Of a DNA stretch of 64,000 nucleotides, positions 34,472 through 43,672 are shown one piece after another. Positions within the stretch are counted from its first letter, which is position 1. Each line of letters opens with the position of its first letter. The notes below the pieces were generated by a model. That model worked only from the letters and a program-made list of their open reading frames with translations. It was not told the DNA's origin and did no database searches. Source of the stretch: Arthrobacter sp. 9AX. Its GTDB lineage: Bacteria; Actinomycetota; Actinomycetes; Actinomycetales; Micrococcaceae. Both the position numbers and the translations under genes were made by a program. The stretch covers positions 4,351,169 to 4,415,168 of the forward strand of contig NZ_LR733293.1 of the NCBI RefSeq assembly GCF_902506095.1, read 5' to 3'.

Positions 34472-35455
34472 ATGGCCATTATCAAGGCGAAACCGGCTGC
34501 TGCCGCGGCCCTCACCATCACCGCGCTGCTGGGGCTGGCAGCCTGCGCAGATCCGGGCGCGACGGCGGCGTCAGCACCGACGTCGGGAGCCTCGACCACC
34601 GCGGCAGGCAAGCCCTTCAACCTGGCGCCTGAGCAGGACCGCTTCAAGGTTTCCGTGGACTCCGCTGCCGCAGCCCTGGTCCCCGAAGCCATCAAGGCAG
34701 ATGGCAAGCTGACCGTAGTGACCACCGGCAACACCGCACCGCTCAGCCTGTTCGCCACCGACAACAAGACGCTGATCGGCAACGAGGTGGACATCGCGTA
34801 CGCCGTAGGTGAGACGCTCGGACTCGAGGTTGAGGTCCTGCCCGTGGCCTGGGCTGACTGGCCGCTGGGCATCGAATCCTCCAAATACGAGGCCGTGCTC
34901 TCCAACGTAACCGTCACCGAGGCGCGCAAGGAGAAGTTCGATTTCGCCACCTACCGGAACGACCTCCTGGGCTTCTACGCCAAGAGCGATTCGGACATCG
35001 GCGGGATCAAGGAAGCCAAGGATGTTGCCGGCAAACGCATCATCGTAGGCTCCGGCACCAACCAGGAAGCCATCCTGGTGCGCTGGGACGAGGAGAACAA
35101 GAAGAACGGCCTGAAGCCGGTTGAGTTCCAGTATTACGACGACGACTCCGCCTCCACGCTGGCCCTTCAGTCCGGCCGTGCGGACCTCACGTTCGGGCCC
35201 AACGCCGGCGCCGCCTACAAGGCAGCGCAGGACGGCAAGAGCAAGCAGGTGGGCACCCTTAACGGCGGCTGGCCGCTGACTGCCGAGATCGCCTTCACCA
35301 CCAAAAAGGACAACGGCCTTGCCGTTGCTGCCCAGGCCGCGCTGAACGAACTGATTGAAAACGGCACCTACGCCAAGATCCTGGACCGCTGGGGCCTGGG
35401 TTCCGAGGCCATCGCCAAGTCCGAACTCAACCCGGCAGGCCTGCCCAAGAAATAA
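34472..35455 (+). CDS. Amino-acid-type ABC transporter substrate-binding lipoprotein (orphan)
   Basis: A 327-residue extracellular solute-binding protein of family 3. A lipoprotein signal ends at Cys25 (LGLAAC). The binding domain shows SLFATDNKTLIGNEVDIAYAVGETLGL and YEAVLSNVTVTEARKEKFDF, typical of polar amino acid and cystine-like binders. No permease or ATPase is adjacent. It resembles the binding protein at 49037-50086, sharing the mature N-terminus CADPGATAA and several internal blocks (DRWGL/ERWGL), so it may feed that transporter. GAGGAGG precedes the ATG. Hairpins flank it on both sides, so it is likely monocistronic. Confidence 0.88.
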   Translation: MAIIKAKPAAAAALTITALLGLAACADPGATAASAPTSGASTTAAGKPFNLAPEQDRFKVSVDSAAAALVPEAIKADGKLTVVTTGNTAPLSLFATDNKTLIGNEVDIAYAVGETLGLEVEVLPVAWADWPLGIESSKYEAVLSNVTVTEARKEKFDFATYRNDLLGFYAKSDSDIGGIKEAKDVAGKRIIVGSGTNQEAILVRWDEENKKNGLKPVEFQYYDDDSASTLALQSGRADLTFGPNAGAAYKAAQDGKSKQVGTLNGGWPLTAEIAFTTKKDNGLAVAAQAALNELIENGTYAKILDRWGLGSEAIAKSELNPAGLPKK

Positions 35456-35470
35456 GCAGACCCGCCGATG

Positions 35471-35510
35471 AATGAACCCCCGCCCTGCTCGAGCAAGGCG
35501 GGGATTCATT
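35471..35510. terminator. Bidirectional terminator between binding protein and ROK gene
   Basis: AATGAACCCCCGCC ... GGCGGGGATTCATT, one mismatch, with a self-complementary TGCTCGAGCA centre. It lies between convergent genes. Confidence 0.75.
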
Positions 35511-35515
35511 GCGTG

Positions 35516-36721
35516 TCAGGAGCGGGCGGCCCGCGGAAGGAACGCGTTGGGTTCGCGCCTGACCCGTGTGAGTGCGGACTCGATGGCACCTTTGACAACG
35601 ACTTCAGCCCCGAGCGTGCTCGCAACGAGCGCCGGCAGGGGCAAACCCGAATCGCCGGGCAGCAGGCTGCGGGCGTGGTCGAGGACAGGTTCGATGGCCC
35701 GCGAGATCCCGCCTGCGATCACCACCCGCTCAATGTCCAGGAGGCTGGAGAGCACCACCGCAATCCGCGCCAGCCGGGCGCCGAGCCGGGCGATGATGTC
35801 CGCCGCGAACGAGTCCCCTTCCCGGGCTGCCCGGAACACGTCCTCCGCATTAATCTCCCCCTCGGGCAGTTGCCGCAGAACGGTGTCTCCGCTGTATGAG
35901 CGGATGCGCGAGCGTGCCCACTTCCGGGCGAGCGCTCCAAACCCATCTGCTCCCCCCTCATCGGGCACGAGCTTGCTCGCTGACAGCACGTCGAGGAACC
36001 GCATCTCCCCTGCGCCGCCCCGCGGCCCCCGCAGCAGGCGTCCGTCGACGATCAGGCCTGCCCCGAACCGCTCGCCTGTCAACAACGTTGCCTGGTTGGC
36101 CGATGGCTCGTGTGCGCCTTCGGCAACAGCGGCGAGGTTGGCGTCATTTTCGACCACGACCATGCCGTGAAGGTGCGAGGCAAAGCCGGAATTCATCAGT
36201 TGCCAGAATTCTCCTTCAGGTGACATGCCGTTGGCGTCGATCGGAGCGGGAACCCCGACGACGGTCAGCAGCACGTCGTCGGGGGCGCGCCCGATGTCGC
36301 GAAGGGTCAGGTCGATCAGTTCCCGGGCTCCCGCGCCGCGCCCGGCCCGCCCCAGCACATGTGAGTCAATGTTCCGGCGGCGTGTGCCGAGCTCACGGCC
36401 GCGCAAATCGGCGACGATGGTGGTGAAATGGGTCTCTCCCGCATCCAGCCCAACAACAACACCGGCGCTCTCGCGCAATTGGTAGCGACGTGCCGGCCGG
36501 CCCTTGTGCGTACCGCTCTCGGCGGGACTGCCATCCACTTCCTCCAGCCAGCCGGCGGCGACCAGGCCATCGCAAACCCCCAGCACCGTGGCGCGCGTCA
36601 GCCCTGTAACGGCCATCGCCTCGCCAGCTGTGAACACTTGCTCCTGGAGTGCGAAGCGCAGCAAGGCATCGGAGTTGATTTGCCGCAACAACTGCGTTGA
36701 GCTCGCCGTATTTCCATTCAT
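35516..36721 (-). CDS. ROK family transcriptional regulator of the alpha-glucoside locus
   Basis: A 401-residue repressor-type ROK protein. The N-terminus is a winged helix-turn-helix (ALLRFALQEQVFTAGEAMAVTGLTRATVLGVCDGL), followed by a sugar-kinase-like fold with GLDAGETHFTTIVADLRG, VPAPIDANG and ENDANLAAVAEG. The zinc-binding segment of ROK kinases (GEIGH and the CxCGxxGC cluster) is missing: the sequence reads GAGEMRFLDVLSA. It is thus probably a pure regulator that senses a sugar. It is divergent from the binding-protein gene across 90 bp that contain an AT-rich palindrome. Confidence 0.88.
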   Translation of the reverse strand: MNGNTASSTQLLRQINSDALLRFALQEQVFTAGEAMAVTGLTRATVLGVCDGLVAAGWLEEVDGSPAESGTHKGRPARRYQLRESAGVVVGLDAGETHFTTIVADLRGRELGTRRRNIDSHVLGRAGRGAGARELIDLTLRDIGRAPDDVLLTVVGVPAPIDANGMSPEGEFWQLMNSGFASHLHGMVVVENDANLAAVAEGAHEPSANQATLLTGERFGAGLIVDGRLLRGPRGGAGEMRFLDVLSASKLVPDEGGADGFGALARKWARSRIRSYSGDTVLRQLPEGEINAEDVFRAAREGDSFAADIIARLGARLARIAVVLSSLLDIERVVIAGGISRAIEPVLDHARSLLPGDSGLPLPALVASTLGAEVVVKGAIESALTRVRREPNAFLPRAARS

Positions 36722-36759
36722 GCCTTGACGATATCGCCATCGTCCTTCATCCTCGTATA

Positions 36760-36778
36760 GGACCTAAATATAAGATCC
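36760..36778. promoter_or_regulatory. Imperfect palindrome in ROK/ABC divergent region, candidate operator
   Basis: GGACCT-N7-AGATCC, one mismatch, with an AT-rich centre (AAATATA) that also provides a possible -10 region. It sits between rok (-) and the sugar-binding gene (+). Confidence 0.4.
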
Positions 36779-36811
36779 AAATAAATTCGAAGTGAGACCA
36801 CTTAGGAGCCG

Positions 36812-38089
36812 ATGTTGCCACCTTTGACGTCCGCCGGGACGGCAGTCTCCCGACGCACTTTCCTCGCCGCTGCCGGAGGCGCACTGGCCGCAGCCGGCCT
36901 GGCTGGATGTGCCCCGGGAGGCGAACGTCCCACCGTCACGTTCCACCAGTCAAAACCGGAAGCCGTGCCTTACTTCCGCGATCTGGCGGCGAAATTCACC
37001 GCCTCCCAAGACCGGTTCCGCGTTCTGCACGACATGGCGACAAACCTCTCTGCCAGCTTTGTGCGCAGCAGTCCGCCTGATCTCGGCTGCCTCAACTACA
37101 ACCTTGAAATGGCCCGCTTCATGGAGCGCGGGGCTCTGGCGGACCTTTCCGACCTTCCGGCGGCAGCTTCCATCCGGGACGACGTCCTCGACCTCACGAA
37201 CTGGTACCCCACCTACGCCGGCCGGACAAGCGTCATCCCTTACTCGGTCATGGCTGCCTCGGTCATTTACAACCGGCGCATCTTTGAGCAGAACGGACTG
37301 GCCGTCCCCAGGACCTGGGACGAACTGATCCAGGTGTGCGAGGCGCTCAAGGCTGCAGGCATTACCCCGATCTACGGCACCTTCCGGGATCCCTGGACCA
37401 TTGCGCAGGGCCTGTTCGACTACACGGTGGGCGGCATGGTCAACGTGCGCGAGTTCTACAAGAAGATGCATGAGATCGGCGAGAAGGTGGGACCCGACTC
37501 CGAAGTATCGTTCCAGAAAACGCTGCTCGAGCCGGTGAAGCGCATGGTCCAGCTGAAGTCCTACGTCAACCCTGATGCGTCGAGCCGCGGCTATGGAGAC
37601 GGAAACACCGCCATGGCCCAGGGCCAGGCAGCCATGTACTTCCAAGGACCCTGGGCCTTCGGAGAGATCGAAAAGGCCGGCACGGATATCGATCTGGGCA
37701 CCTTCCCGCTGCCGATGACCGGCGACCCCGCCGACCTGAAAGTCCGCGTAAACATCGACCTTTCGCTGTGGGTCCCGGAAGTAGCCAACGCCCGGGAAGG
37801 TGCACGCGCCTTCCTTCAGCACCTCATGCAGCCGGAGATCCAGAACTCCTACAACGCCGAATTCCTGGGATTCGGCACCACCAAGGACGCACCGGCGGTG
37901 ACCGACCCCCGGATCGTTGAGATGCAGAAGTACTACGACGAGGGCCGGTTCTACATGGGCGCCTCACAGTTCATCCCGAACTCGATCCCGGCGGCCAACT
38001 ACTTCCAGTCGATCATCGGTGGCGCCGACCCCGAGGGCACGCTGCGCCGGATGGACGCCGACTGGGCGCGCCTGGCTTTCCGCGCGTGA
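36812..38089 (+). CDS. Sugar ABC transporter substrate-binding lipoprotein
   Basis: A 425-residue family 1 solute-binding protein. The N-terminus carries a twin-arginine motif (SRRTFL) and a lipobox ending at Cys33 (LAGC), so it may be a Tat-exported lipoprotein. The mature part shows the MalE-like fold (VIYNRRIFEQNGLAVPRTWDELIQVCEAL; MYFQGPWAFGEIEKAG). It precedes two MalF/MalG-type permeases and an alpha-glucosidase, so it probably binds a short alpha-glucoside such as maltose, isomaltose, sucrose or trehalose. TAGGAG precedes the ATG. It is the first gene of a four-gene operon. Confidence 0.92.
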   Translation: MLPPLTSAGTAVSRRTFLAAAGGALAAAGLAGCAPGGERPTVTFHQSKPEAVPYFRDLAAKFTASQDRFRVLHDMATNLSASFVRSSPPDLGCLNYNLEMARFMERGALADLSDLPAAASIRDDVLDLTNWYPTYAGRTSVIPYSVMAASVIYNRRIFEQNGLAVPRTWDELIQVCEALKAAGITPIYGTFRDPWTIAQGLFDYTVGGMVNVREFYKKMHEIGEKVGPDSEVSFQKTLLEPVKRMVQLKSYVNPDASSRGYGDGNTAMAQGQAAMYFQGPWAFGEIEKAGTDIDLGTFPLPMTGDPADLKVRVNIDLSLWVPEVANAREGARAFLQHLMQPEIQNSYNAEFLGFGTTKDAPAVTDPRIVEMQKYYDEGRFYMGASQFIPNSIPAANYFQSIIGGADPEGTLRRMDADWARLAFRA

Positions 38090-38126
38090 CCACCCTTCCG
38101 ACCTAATGCACGAAACGAGGACCACC

Positions 38127-39065
38127 ATGTCTTTGACGACGAAGCCTTCCACCGGAGCGGTGGTGACGGCCCCGCCAGCGACCAGAGCGACACGTGCGCG
38201 CAAAAGCCGCGTCGATCCGCTGTACTACTTTTTCCTTTTCCCCTCCCTGGCGATCTTCACTCTCGCCGTCACCCTGCCGGCCGTCCTCGGATTCATCTAC
38301 AGCTTCACGAATTCCGTTGGCTTCGGTGACTTCGACTTCATCGGCATCCGAAACTTCATCGCGGTGTTCCAGGATGAGGGAGTCCTCAGCGCCTACGGCT
38401 TCACGCTCGCCTTTGCCCTCGTGACGGTCATCGCCGTCAACGCGGTGGCCTTCTTCCTGGCTTTGGGACTCACGTCCCGTGTCCGCTTCCGTACCGCGCT
38501 GCGCACGGTATTCGTGATCCCGATGGTCATATCGGGCATCGTCATCGCGTTCGTCTTCCAATACCTCTTCTCGAACTCGCTGCCCCTCGTGGGCCAAGGC
38601 CTGGGCTTCGAACCGCTGGCCACGAGCATCCTCGCCAACCCCGACCTCGCGTGGCTGGCGATCGTCTTCGTCGCGGCGTGGCAGTCGATTCCGAGCGCGA
38701 TGCTGATCTACATCGCAGGGCTACTTACGGTTCCCGCCGAGGTTTACGAGGCAAGCTCCATCGACGGAGCAACGCCCTGGCACAACCTGCGGCACATCAC
38801 CCTGCCGCTCGTTGCCGGGTACGCGGTGATCAACATGGTTCTCGGCTTCAAGAACTACCTCAACGCCTACGACATCATCGTGGGCCTCACCGACGGCGGG
38901 CCCGGCGTGTCCACCCGCAGCGTCGCGATGTCGATCTTCCGCGGCTTCGAAGGCGGCGACTACGCGTACCAGATGGCCAACGCCGTGATCTTCTTCCTCA
39001 TCAGCATCGTCATCGCACTCATCCAGCTTCGCTTCACCCGTGGCAAAGGAGGGATCGCAGCATGA
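38127..39065 (+). CDS. Sugar ABC transporter permease (MalF type)
   Basis: A 312-residue integral membrane protein with six predicted helices after a 35-residue cytosolic start. The EAA loop that contacts the ATPase is seen as EASSIDGATPWHNLRHITLPL. The start at ATG 38127 is supported by CGAGG 7-8 nt upstream; ATG 38106 is in frame but lacks one. It overlaps the next permease gene by 4 bp. It works with the binding protein and the MalG-type partner; the ATPase must come from elsewhere in the genome. Confidence 0.92.
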   Translation: MSLTTKPSTGAVVTAPPATRATRARKSRVDPLYYFFLFPSLAIFTLAVTLPAVLGFIYSFTNSVGFGDFDFIGIRNFIAVFQDEGVLSAYGFTLAFALVTVIAVNAVAFFLALGLTSRVRFRTALRTVFVIPMVISGIVIAFVFQYLFSNSLPLVGQGLGFEPLATSILANPDLAWLAIVFVAAWQSIPSAMLIYIAGLLTVPAEVYEASSIDGATPWHNLRHITLPLVAGYAVINMVLGFKNYLNAYDIIVGLTDGGPGVSTRSVAMSIFRGFEGGDYAYQMANAVIFFLISIVIALIQLRFTRGKGGIAA

Positions 39066-39949
39066 GCAGCGCACCCGGCACCATCACAGCAGGACCCGCC
39101 GCCGGAACCAGCGAACCGGTCCGCGCCGGCCAGGAGCGCAGCAACTGGCCCGTCACCATCATCCTGATCGTCTGCACGCTGAGCGTGCTCGTCCCCCTTT
39201 ACGTCACCCTCAGCATGGCGTTCAAGACCACCGGCCAGGCGGTGGACGGCAACGCCTTTTCGCTGCCGAGCCCCCTGACCTTCGACAGTTTCGTCCAGGC
39301 ATGGACGCTCACCAACTTCCCCCGCGGCTTCGCGATCTCGGTGTTTGTGTCCGTCACCGCGGTGGCGGGGGAAATCATCGTGTCGGCGCTGGCAGCCTAC
39401 GCGATCGTCCGCAACTGGGACCGCCGGCTCTTCCGCTGGTCCTTCTTCTACCTGCTCGCGGCGATGTTCATCCCGTTCCCCGTGGTGGCGCTGCCGCAGA
39501 TCCAGCTCACAGGCCTCGTGGGACTGGACAACCCGCTGGGCGTCGCAATCCTGCACATCGTGTTTGCCCTGGCGTTCAACACGATGCTGTTTACCGCGTT
39601 CCTGCGCTCCATCCCGGTGGAACTGGAGGAAAGCATGCGCATTGACGGCGCCGGCACGTGGCAGGTGTTCTGGAAGCTCATCTTCCCCCTGCTCGGACCC
39701 ATGAGCGCAACAGTGGGCATCTTCGCATTCATCGCATCCTGGAACGACTTCATGATGCCCTCACTCATCATCTCCGACCCGGAACTGCAGACAATTCCGG
39801 TGCTGCAGAAGATGTTCCAGACACAGTTCAGCAACAGCTACAACGTGGCCTTCGCCTCGTACCTGATGGCCATGGCACCGGCGATCGTGGTCTACCTGTT
39901 TACCCAGCGCTGGGTCATGGCAGGCCTGACCCAGGGTGCCGTCAAGTGA
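39062..39949 (+). CDS. Sugar ABC transporter permease (MalG type)
   Basis: A 295-residue permease with six predicted helices. Its EAA loop is EESMRIDGAGTWQVFWKLIFPL, and the C-terminus WVMAGLTQGAVK is the typical end of MalG-like permeases. It starts within the stop of the MalF-type gene (ATGA overlap). With that protein it forms the membrane channel of the carbohydrate importer (CUT1 class). No ATPase gene follows; CUT1 systems of actinobacteria usually share a MsiK-type ATPase encoded elsewhere. Confidence 0.92.
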   Translation: MSSAPGTITAGPAAGTSEPVRAGQERSNWPVTIILIVCTLSVLVPLYVTLSMAFKTTGQAVDGNAFSLPSPLTFDSFVQAWTLTNFPRGFAISVFVSVTAVAGEIIVSALAAYAIVRNWDRRLFRWSFFYLLAAMFIPFPVVALPQIQLTGLVGLDNPLGVAILHIVFALAFNTMLFTAFLRSIPVELEESMRIDGAGTWQVFWKLIFPLLGPMSATVGIFAFIASWNDFMMPSLIISDPELQTIPVLQKMFQTQFSNSYNVAFASYLMAMAPAIVVYLFTQRWVMAGLTQGAVK

Positions 39950-39996
39950 CTCCAGCCGTACAACCGACCACTCTGAACAACACAAAGGAACCACTC

Positions 39997-41715
39997 TTGC
40001 CCTCCATCACCATCCAGGAAACCAGCGACGTGCACGTGAGCATGACCGACCCCAACTGGTGGCGGCAGGCCTCGGTCTACCAGATCTACCCCCGCAGTTT
40101 CTCCGACTCCAACGGTGACGGCATCGGTGACATCAACGGCATCACCGCCAAGGTTCCGTACCTGAAATCCCTGGGGATCGACGCCGTCTGGCTGAGCCCG
40201 TTCTACCCTTCGGCCCTCGCGGACGGCGGCTATGACGTGGACGACTACCGCAACGTGGACCCGCGGCTCGGCACACTGGAAGACTTCAGCGGCATGGCTT
40301 CCGCCCTGCACGCAGCCGGGCTCAAGCTCATTGTGGACATCGTGCCCAACCACTCCTCGGACCGGCACGAGTGGTTCAAGGAAGCACTCGCCTCGCCCAA
40401 GGGATCCCCGGCCCGCGACCGCTACATCTTCAGGGACGGGCTGGGCGAAAACGGCGAGCTGCCGCCGTCGGACTGGGACTCCGTGTTTGGCGGCCCGGCC
40501 TGGGAGCGCATCACGGAACCGGACGGAACCCCGGGCCAGTGGTACATGCACATCTTCGCCAAGGAACAGCCCGACTTCAACTGGGACAACCCCGAAGTCC
40601 GCCAGGACTTCCTGAAGACCCTGCGCTTCTGGTCCGACCTCGGAGTGGATGGCTTCCGCATCGACGTCGCCCATGCCCTGACCAAGAACCTCGAGGAATC
40701 CCTGCCCACCAAGGCAGACCTCGAAGCCCAGGGCGAGGCGCTTTACCTTGCCGGCGCACATCCCTACTGGGACCGCAACGAAGTCCATGGGATCTATGCC
40801 GAGTGGCGCAAGGTCTTCAACGAATACAACCCGCCGCGCACCGCCGTCGCCGAAGCCTGGGTGCACGCGGACCGCCGTGCCCGCTACGCCAGCCCGGAAG
40901 GGCTGGGCCAGGCCTTCAACTTCGACCTGCTGCAGGCAGACTTCGACGGCGCCCAGTTCCGGAAAATCATCACCGGGAACCTTGCTGAGGCCCAGGCCTC
41001 CGGCGCTTCCTCCACGTGGGTGTTCTCCAACCACGACGTCGTCCGGCACGCCACCCGCTACGGGCTTCCCGTGGCCGGGCCGTCGGCCGGGGGCGAGATC
41101 ATGTCCGGCCAGGCCGGCAAGCAGTGGCTGCTCGCCGGCGGCAAGCAGGAAGATATCGACGTCGAACTCGGCCTGCGCCGCGCCCGCGCCGCATCCTTGC
41201 TGATGTTCGCCCTTCCCGGCTCCGCGTACCTGTACCAGGGCGAAGAACTGGGCCTGCAGGAAGTCGGCAGCGAGATCCCGGATTCAGAACGCCAGGACCC
41301 CGCCTTCTTCCGCAACAAAGGCGTGGAAATCGGCCGCGACGGCTGCCGCGTCCCGTTGCCCTGGACAGCCTCGGGCAACTCGTTCGGTTTCGGGACCGCC
41401 GACGCCCACCTGCCGCAGCCGAAATGGTTTGCCGGCCATTCTGTGGAAGCGCAGGAATCGCAGGAGGACTCAACCCTGTCCCTCTACCGCGGCGCGCTGG
41501 CCTTGCGGTCGCAGCTGCAGACCTCCGAAACGGTGGAATGGCTGGAAACCGGCCGGACCGACGTCGTAGCTTTCCGGCGCCCCAACGGCTGGACCTCGGT
41601 CACGAACTTCGGTAGCGAAGCCTTCGAGTTGCCCGCCGGCGAGGTCCTGGTCTCAAGCTCACCGCTTGAGGCAGATACCCTGCCCGGAGCGACAACCGCC
41701 TGGCTCCAGGCGTAG
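39997..41715 (+). CDS. Alpha-glucosidase, glycoside hydrolase family 13
   Basis: A cytosolic GH13 enzyme of about 572 residues that would split imported alpha-glucosides. All conserved regions are present: DIVPNHSSD (I), GFRIDVAH with the nucleophile Asp (II), VAEAW with the acid/base Glu (III), FSNHDVVRH (IV) and QPDFNWDNPEV (V). The start YQIYPRSFSDSNGDGIGDINGI is typical of oligo-alpha-glucosidases. TTG 39997 has AAAGGA 8 nt upstream; GTG 40030 or ATG 40042 are alternatives. It lies 47 bp after the permease genes. The bond specificity (alpha-1,4 or 1,6) cannot be fixed by eye. Confidence 0.92.
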   Translation: MPSITIQETSDVHVSMTDPNWWRQASVYQIYPRSFSDSNGDGIGDINGITAKVPYLKSLGIDAVWLSPFYPSALADGGYDVDDYRNVDPRLGTLEDFSGMASALHAAGLKLIVDIVPNHSSDRHEWFKEALASPKGSPARDRYIFRDGLGENGELPPSDWDSVFGGPAWERITEPDGTPGQWYMHIFAKEQPDFNWDNPEVRQDFLKTLRFWSDLGVDGFRIDVAHALTKNLEESLPTKADLEAQGEALYLAGAHPYWDRNEVHGIYAEWRKVFNEYNPPRTAVAEAWVHADRRARYASPEGLGQAFNFDLLQADFDGAQFRKIITGNLAEAQASGASSTWVFSNHDVVRHATRYGLPVAGPSAGGEIMSGQAGKQWLLAGGKQEDIDVELGLRRARAASLLMFALPGSAYLYQGEELGLQEVGSEIPDSERQDPAFFRNKGVEIGRDGCRVPLPWTASGNSFGFGTADAHLPQPKWFAGHSVEAQESQEDSTLSLYRGALALRSQLQTSETVEWLETGRTDVVAFRRPNGWTSVTNFGSEAFELPAGEVLVSSSPLEADTLPGATTAWLQA

Positions 41716-41787
41716 CAGCAGCGGCCATGGTGCCATGCCCGGGCGCATATTCTGGGAGGGAGCCGCACCCGATCCTGAAGGAGTCCC

Positions 41788-42834
41788 ATGCCTGAGCCCA
41801 CCCGTCCCTTGCGCAAGCTCGGATTCCTTACCATCGGGCTGTTCGATCCAGCGGATCCGGCCCCGGGCCATGAATCCACGTTGCGGATCATCGAACTGGG
41901 CGAGCGGCTTGGATTCGACAGCGCCTGGCTGCGCCACCGCCATCTTCAGTTCGGCATCTCCTCGCCCATCGCGGTGATGGCCGCCGCGAGCCAGCGCACC
42001 TCCCGGATTGAGCTTGGAACGGCCGTCACCCCGGTGGGCTGGGAGAACCCGTTGCGCCTGGCCGAGGACCTGGCCACGGTGGATCTCCTCGCCGGGGGAC
42101 GGATCAATCCGGGGCTGAGCGTGGGCGAACCGATGCACTACGACACTGTGAAGCACGAGCTGTACCCGGACTCCTCAGGGCAGGAGGACTTCAGCTACGC
42201 CCGCGTGGAACGGCTTGCCCGCCTCATCGCAGGGGAACCGGTCCGGGAGTTCTCCGGCAAGCAGGGAGTGGTTGAGGAATTCTCCAACCGGGTGGAGCCG
42301 CACTCCCCCGGCCTGCGGGACCGTCTTTGGTATGGGGCGGGCAGCACGAAGTCCGCTGCCTGGGCCGGGGCCAACGGGTTCAACCTGCTCTCCAGCAGCG
42401 TCGTCTTCCCCGACCAGGACCAGGAACCGGACTTCGCCGAGGTTCAGCAGTCCCAGATCCGCGCTTTCCGTGCGGCCGCCACAACATCAGGCCAGCAGGG
42501 ACCGGCGCGGGTATCGCAGGGCCTGGTGGTGATCCCCACCGATTCGGCGTCCCCGGGCCAGCGGGCGAAGTACCGGCGGTACGTCGATGAACGCATGCCC
42601 CGCACCCGGGCGCCGCAGGGGCCAAAGGGCATGCTGTTCGCCCAGGACCTGATCGGCACCAGCGATGAGATCGCCGGGCAGTTGTACGCCCATGCCGGAT
42701 TCCGGGAAGTCGACGAGGTGGCGTTCGCGCTGCCCTTCAGCTTTGACCATGAGGATTACGTCCAGATCCTGACCGACATCGCCGCCAAGCTGGGGCCCGC
42801 CCTGGGATGGGCTCCGGCCGAGGGCACGCAATAA
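41788..42834 (+). CDS. LLM class flavin-dependent oxidoreductase
   Basis: A 348-residue luciferase-like monooxygenase. Family features: ERLGFDSAWLRHRHLQFG, RIELGTAVTPVGWENPLRLAEDLATVDLLAGGRINPGLSVGEP, and a later WYGAGSTKSAAWAGANGFNL block. These build the flavin-binding barrel. AAGGAG lies 6 nt before the ATG. It sits 72 bp after the alpha-glucosidase with no strong terminator between, but there is no evident link to sugar metabolism. The substrate is unknown. Confidence 0.83.
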   Translation: MPEPTRPLRKLGFLTIGLFDPADPAPGHESTLRIIELGERLGFDSAWLRHRHLQFGISSPIAVMAAASQRTSRIELGTAVTPVGWENPLRLAEDLATVDLLAGGRINPGLSVGEPMHYDTVKHELYPDSSGQEDFSYARVERLARLIAGEPVREFSGKQGVVEEFSNRVEPHSPGLRDRLWYGAGSTKSAAWAGANGFNLLSSSVVFPDQDQEPDFAEVQQSQIRAFRAAATTSGQQGPARVSQGLVVIPTDSASPGQRAKYRRYVDERMPRTRAPQGPKGMLFAQDLIGTSDEIAGQLYAHAGFREVDEVAFALPFSFDHEDYVQILTDIAAKLGPALGWAPAEGTQ

Positions 42835-42913
42835 GCCGCAGGCCGGGCACCCACCAGTCGGCGGGTTCCGTCATGCACCGTGACCTGAAAGTGCACCGCC
42901 CCGGGTTAGGCAA

Positions 42914-42919
42914 TAGTCT
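42914..42919 (+). promoter_or_regulatory. Candidate -10 box of tetR (leaderless)
   Basis: TAGTCT ends 6 nt before the ATG at 42926 with no Shine-Dalgarno. Confidence 0.45.
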
Positions 42920-42925
42920 GGCCGG

Positions 42926-43555
42926 ATGGGGACAAGCACCGTGAACAGTGGCGAACAGGTCGACAGGCAGTCGCGAATTCTCGACGCCGCGATGGATCTG
43001 CTGTCCCGGCACGGAATTTCAGGGGTGAGCATGCGGGCCGTGGCCCGCGAAGCCGGCGTCGCGCTGGGCCTGGTGAACTACTACTACGACGACAAAGCCA
43101 CCCTGATCCGCGCTGCCCTGCGCCGCGTGGACGAGCACGATCTCCTGCTCGTTGCGCCGGATCCGTCGCTGGCTCCGGACGAGCAACTGCGCATGGCCTT
43201 GCGGCGGGTTGCCGGCGCTGATCTGCTCACCACCCGCTACCTGTCCCTGCGCCTGCACCTGTGGGCCCTCGCCCAGGCCGACGAGGACTACGCGCAGATC
43301 AACGCCGCCGCCTTCGACCGGTACATCGATGGAGTCGCGGCACTAATTTCGAACGCCCGGCCCGGAATGCCATGGGAGGAATGCCGGGCGCGGGCCTCCG
43401 ACATTGTGGTCATCCAGAACGGCATGTGGCTGACGTCCCTCCTTGGTGTGGACAAAGAGGCCATTAGGCGAAGCATCAGCCGGACGGAAGAGATCGCTTT
43501 CGCCCCGCTGCGGGGCCGGAACAGCGATAGCCACGGCGCGCTCCAGGAGCACTGA
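42926..43555 (+). CDS. TetR family transcriptional regulator
   Basis: A 209-residue regulator. The N-terminal DNA-binding domain is clear (RILDAAMDLLSRHGISGVSMRAVAREAGVALGLVNYYYDDKATLI), of the BetI-like type with a C-terminal ligand/dimer domain. The ligand is unknown. The gene lies between a flavin oxidoreductase and an HdeD-like gene on the same strand, ended by a terminator, so its target may be the upstream oxidoreductase or itself. Confidence 0.88.
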   Translation: MGTSTVNSGEQVDRQSRILDAAMDLLSRHGISGVSMRAVAREAGVALGLVNYYYDDKATLIRAALRRVDEHDLLLVAPDPSLAPDEQLRMALRRVAGADLLTTRYLSLRLHLWALAQADEDYAQINAAAFDRYIDGVAALISNARPGMPWEECRARASDIVVIQNGMWLTSLLGVDKEAIRRSISRTEEIAFAPLRGRNSDSHGALQEH

Positions 43556-43592
43556 ACAACACCCCGTCAGTCGGGCCGGACGTGGGTGCTGC

Positions 43593-43624
43593 GCCGACGG
43601 CGGCACCCGGCTGCCGCCGTCGGC
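43593..43624 (+). terminator. Intrinsic terminator of tetR
   Basis: GCCGACGGCGGCA / TGCCGCCGTCGGC, a perfect 13-bp stem with a 6-nt loop, followed by CCTTCTTT. It lies 37 bp after the stop. Confidence 0.85.
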
Positions 43625-43672
43625 CCTTCTTTGGTGCGGCAGACCAGTACACGGGTCCGACCGGGATCTCCA

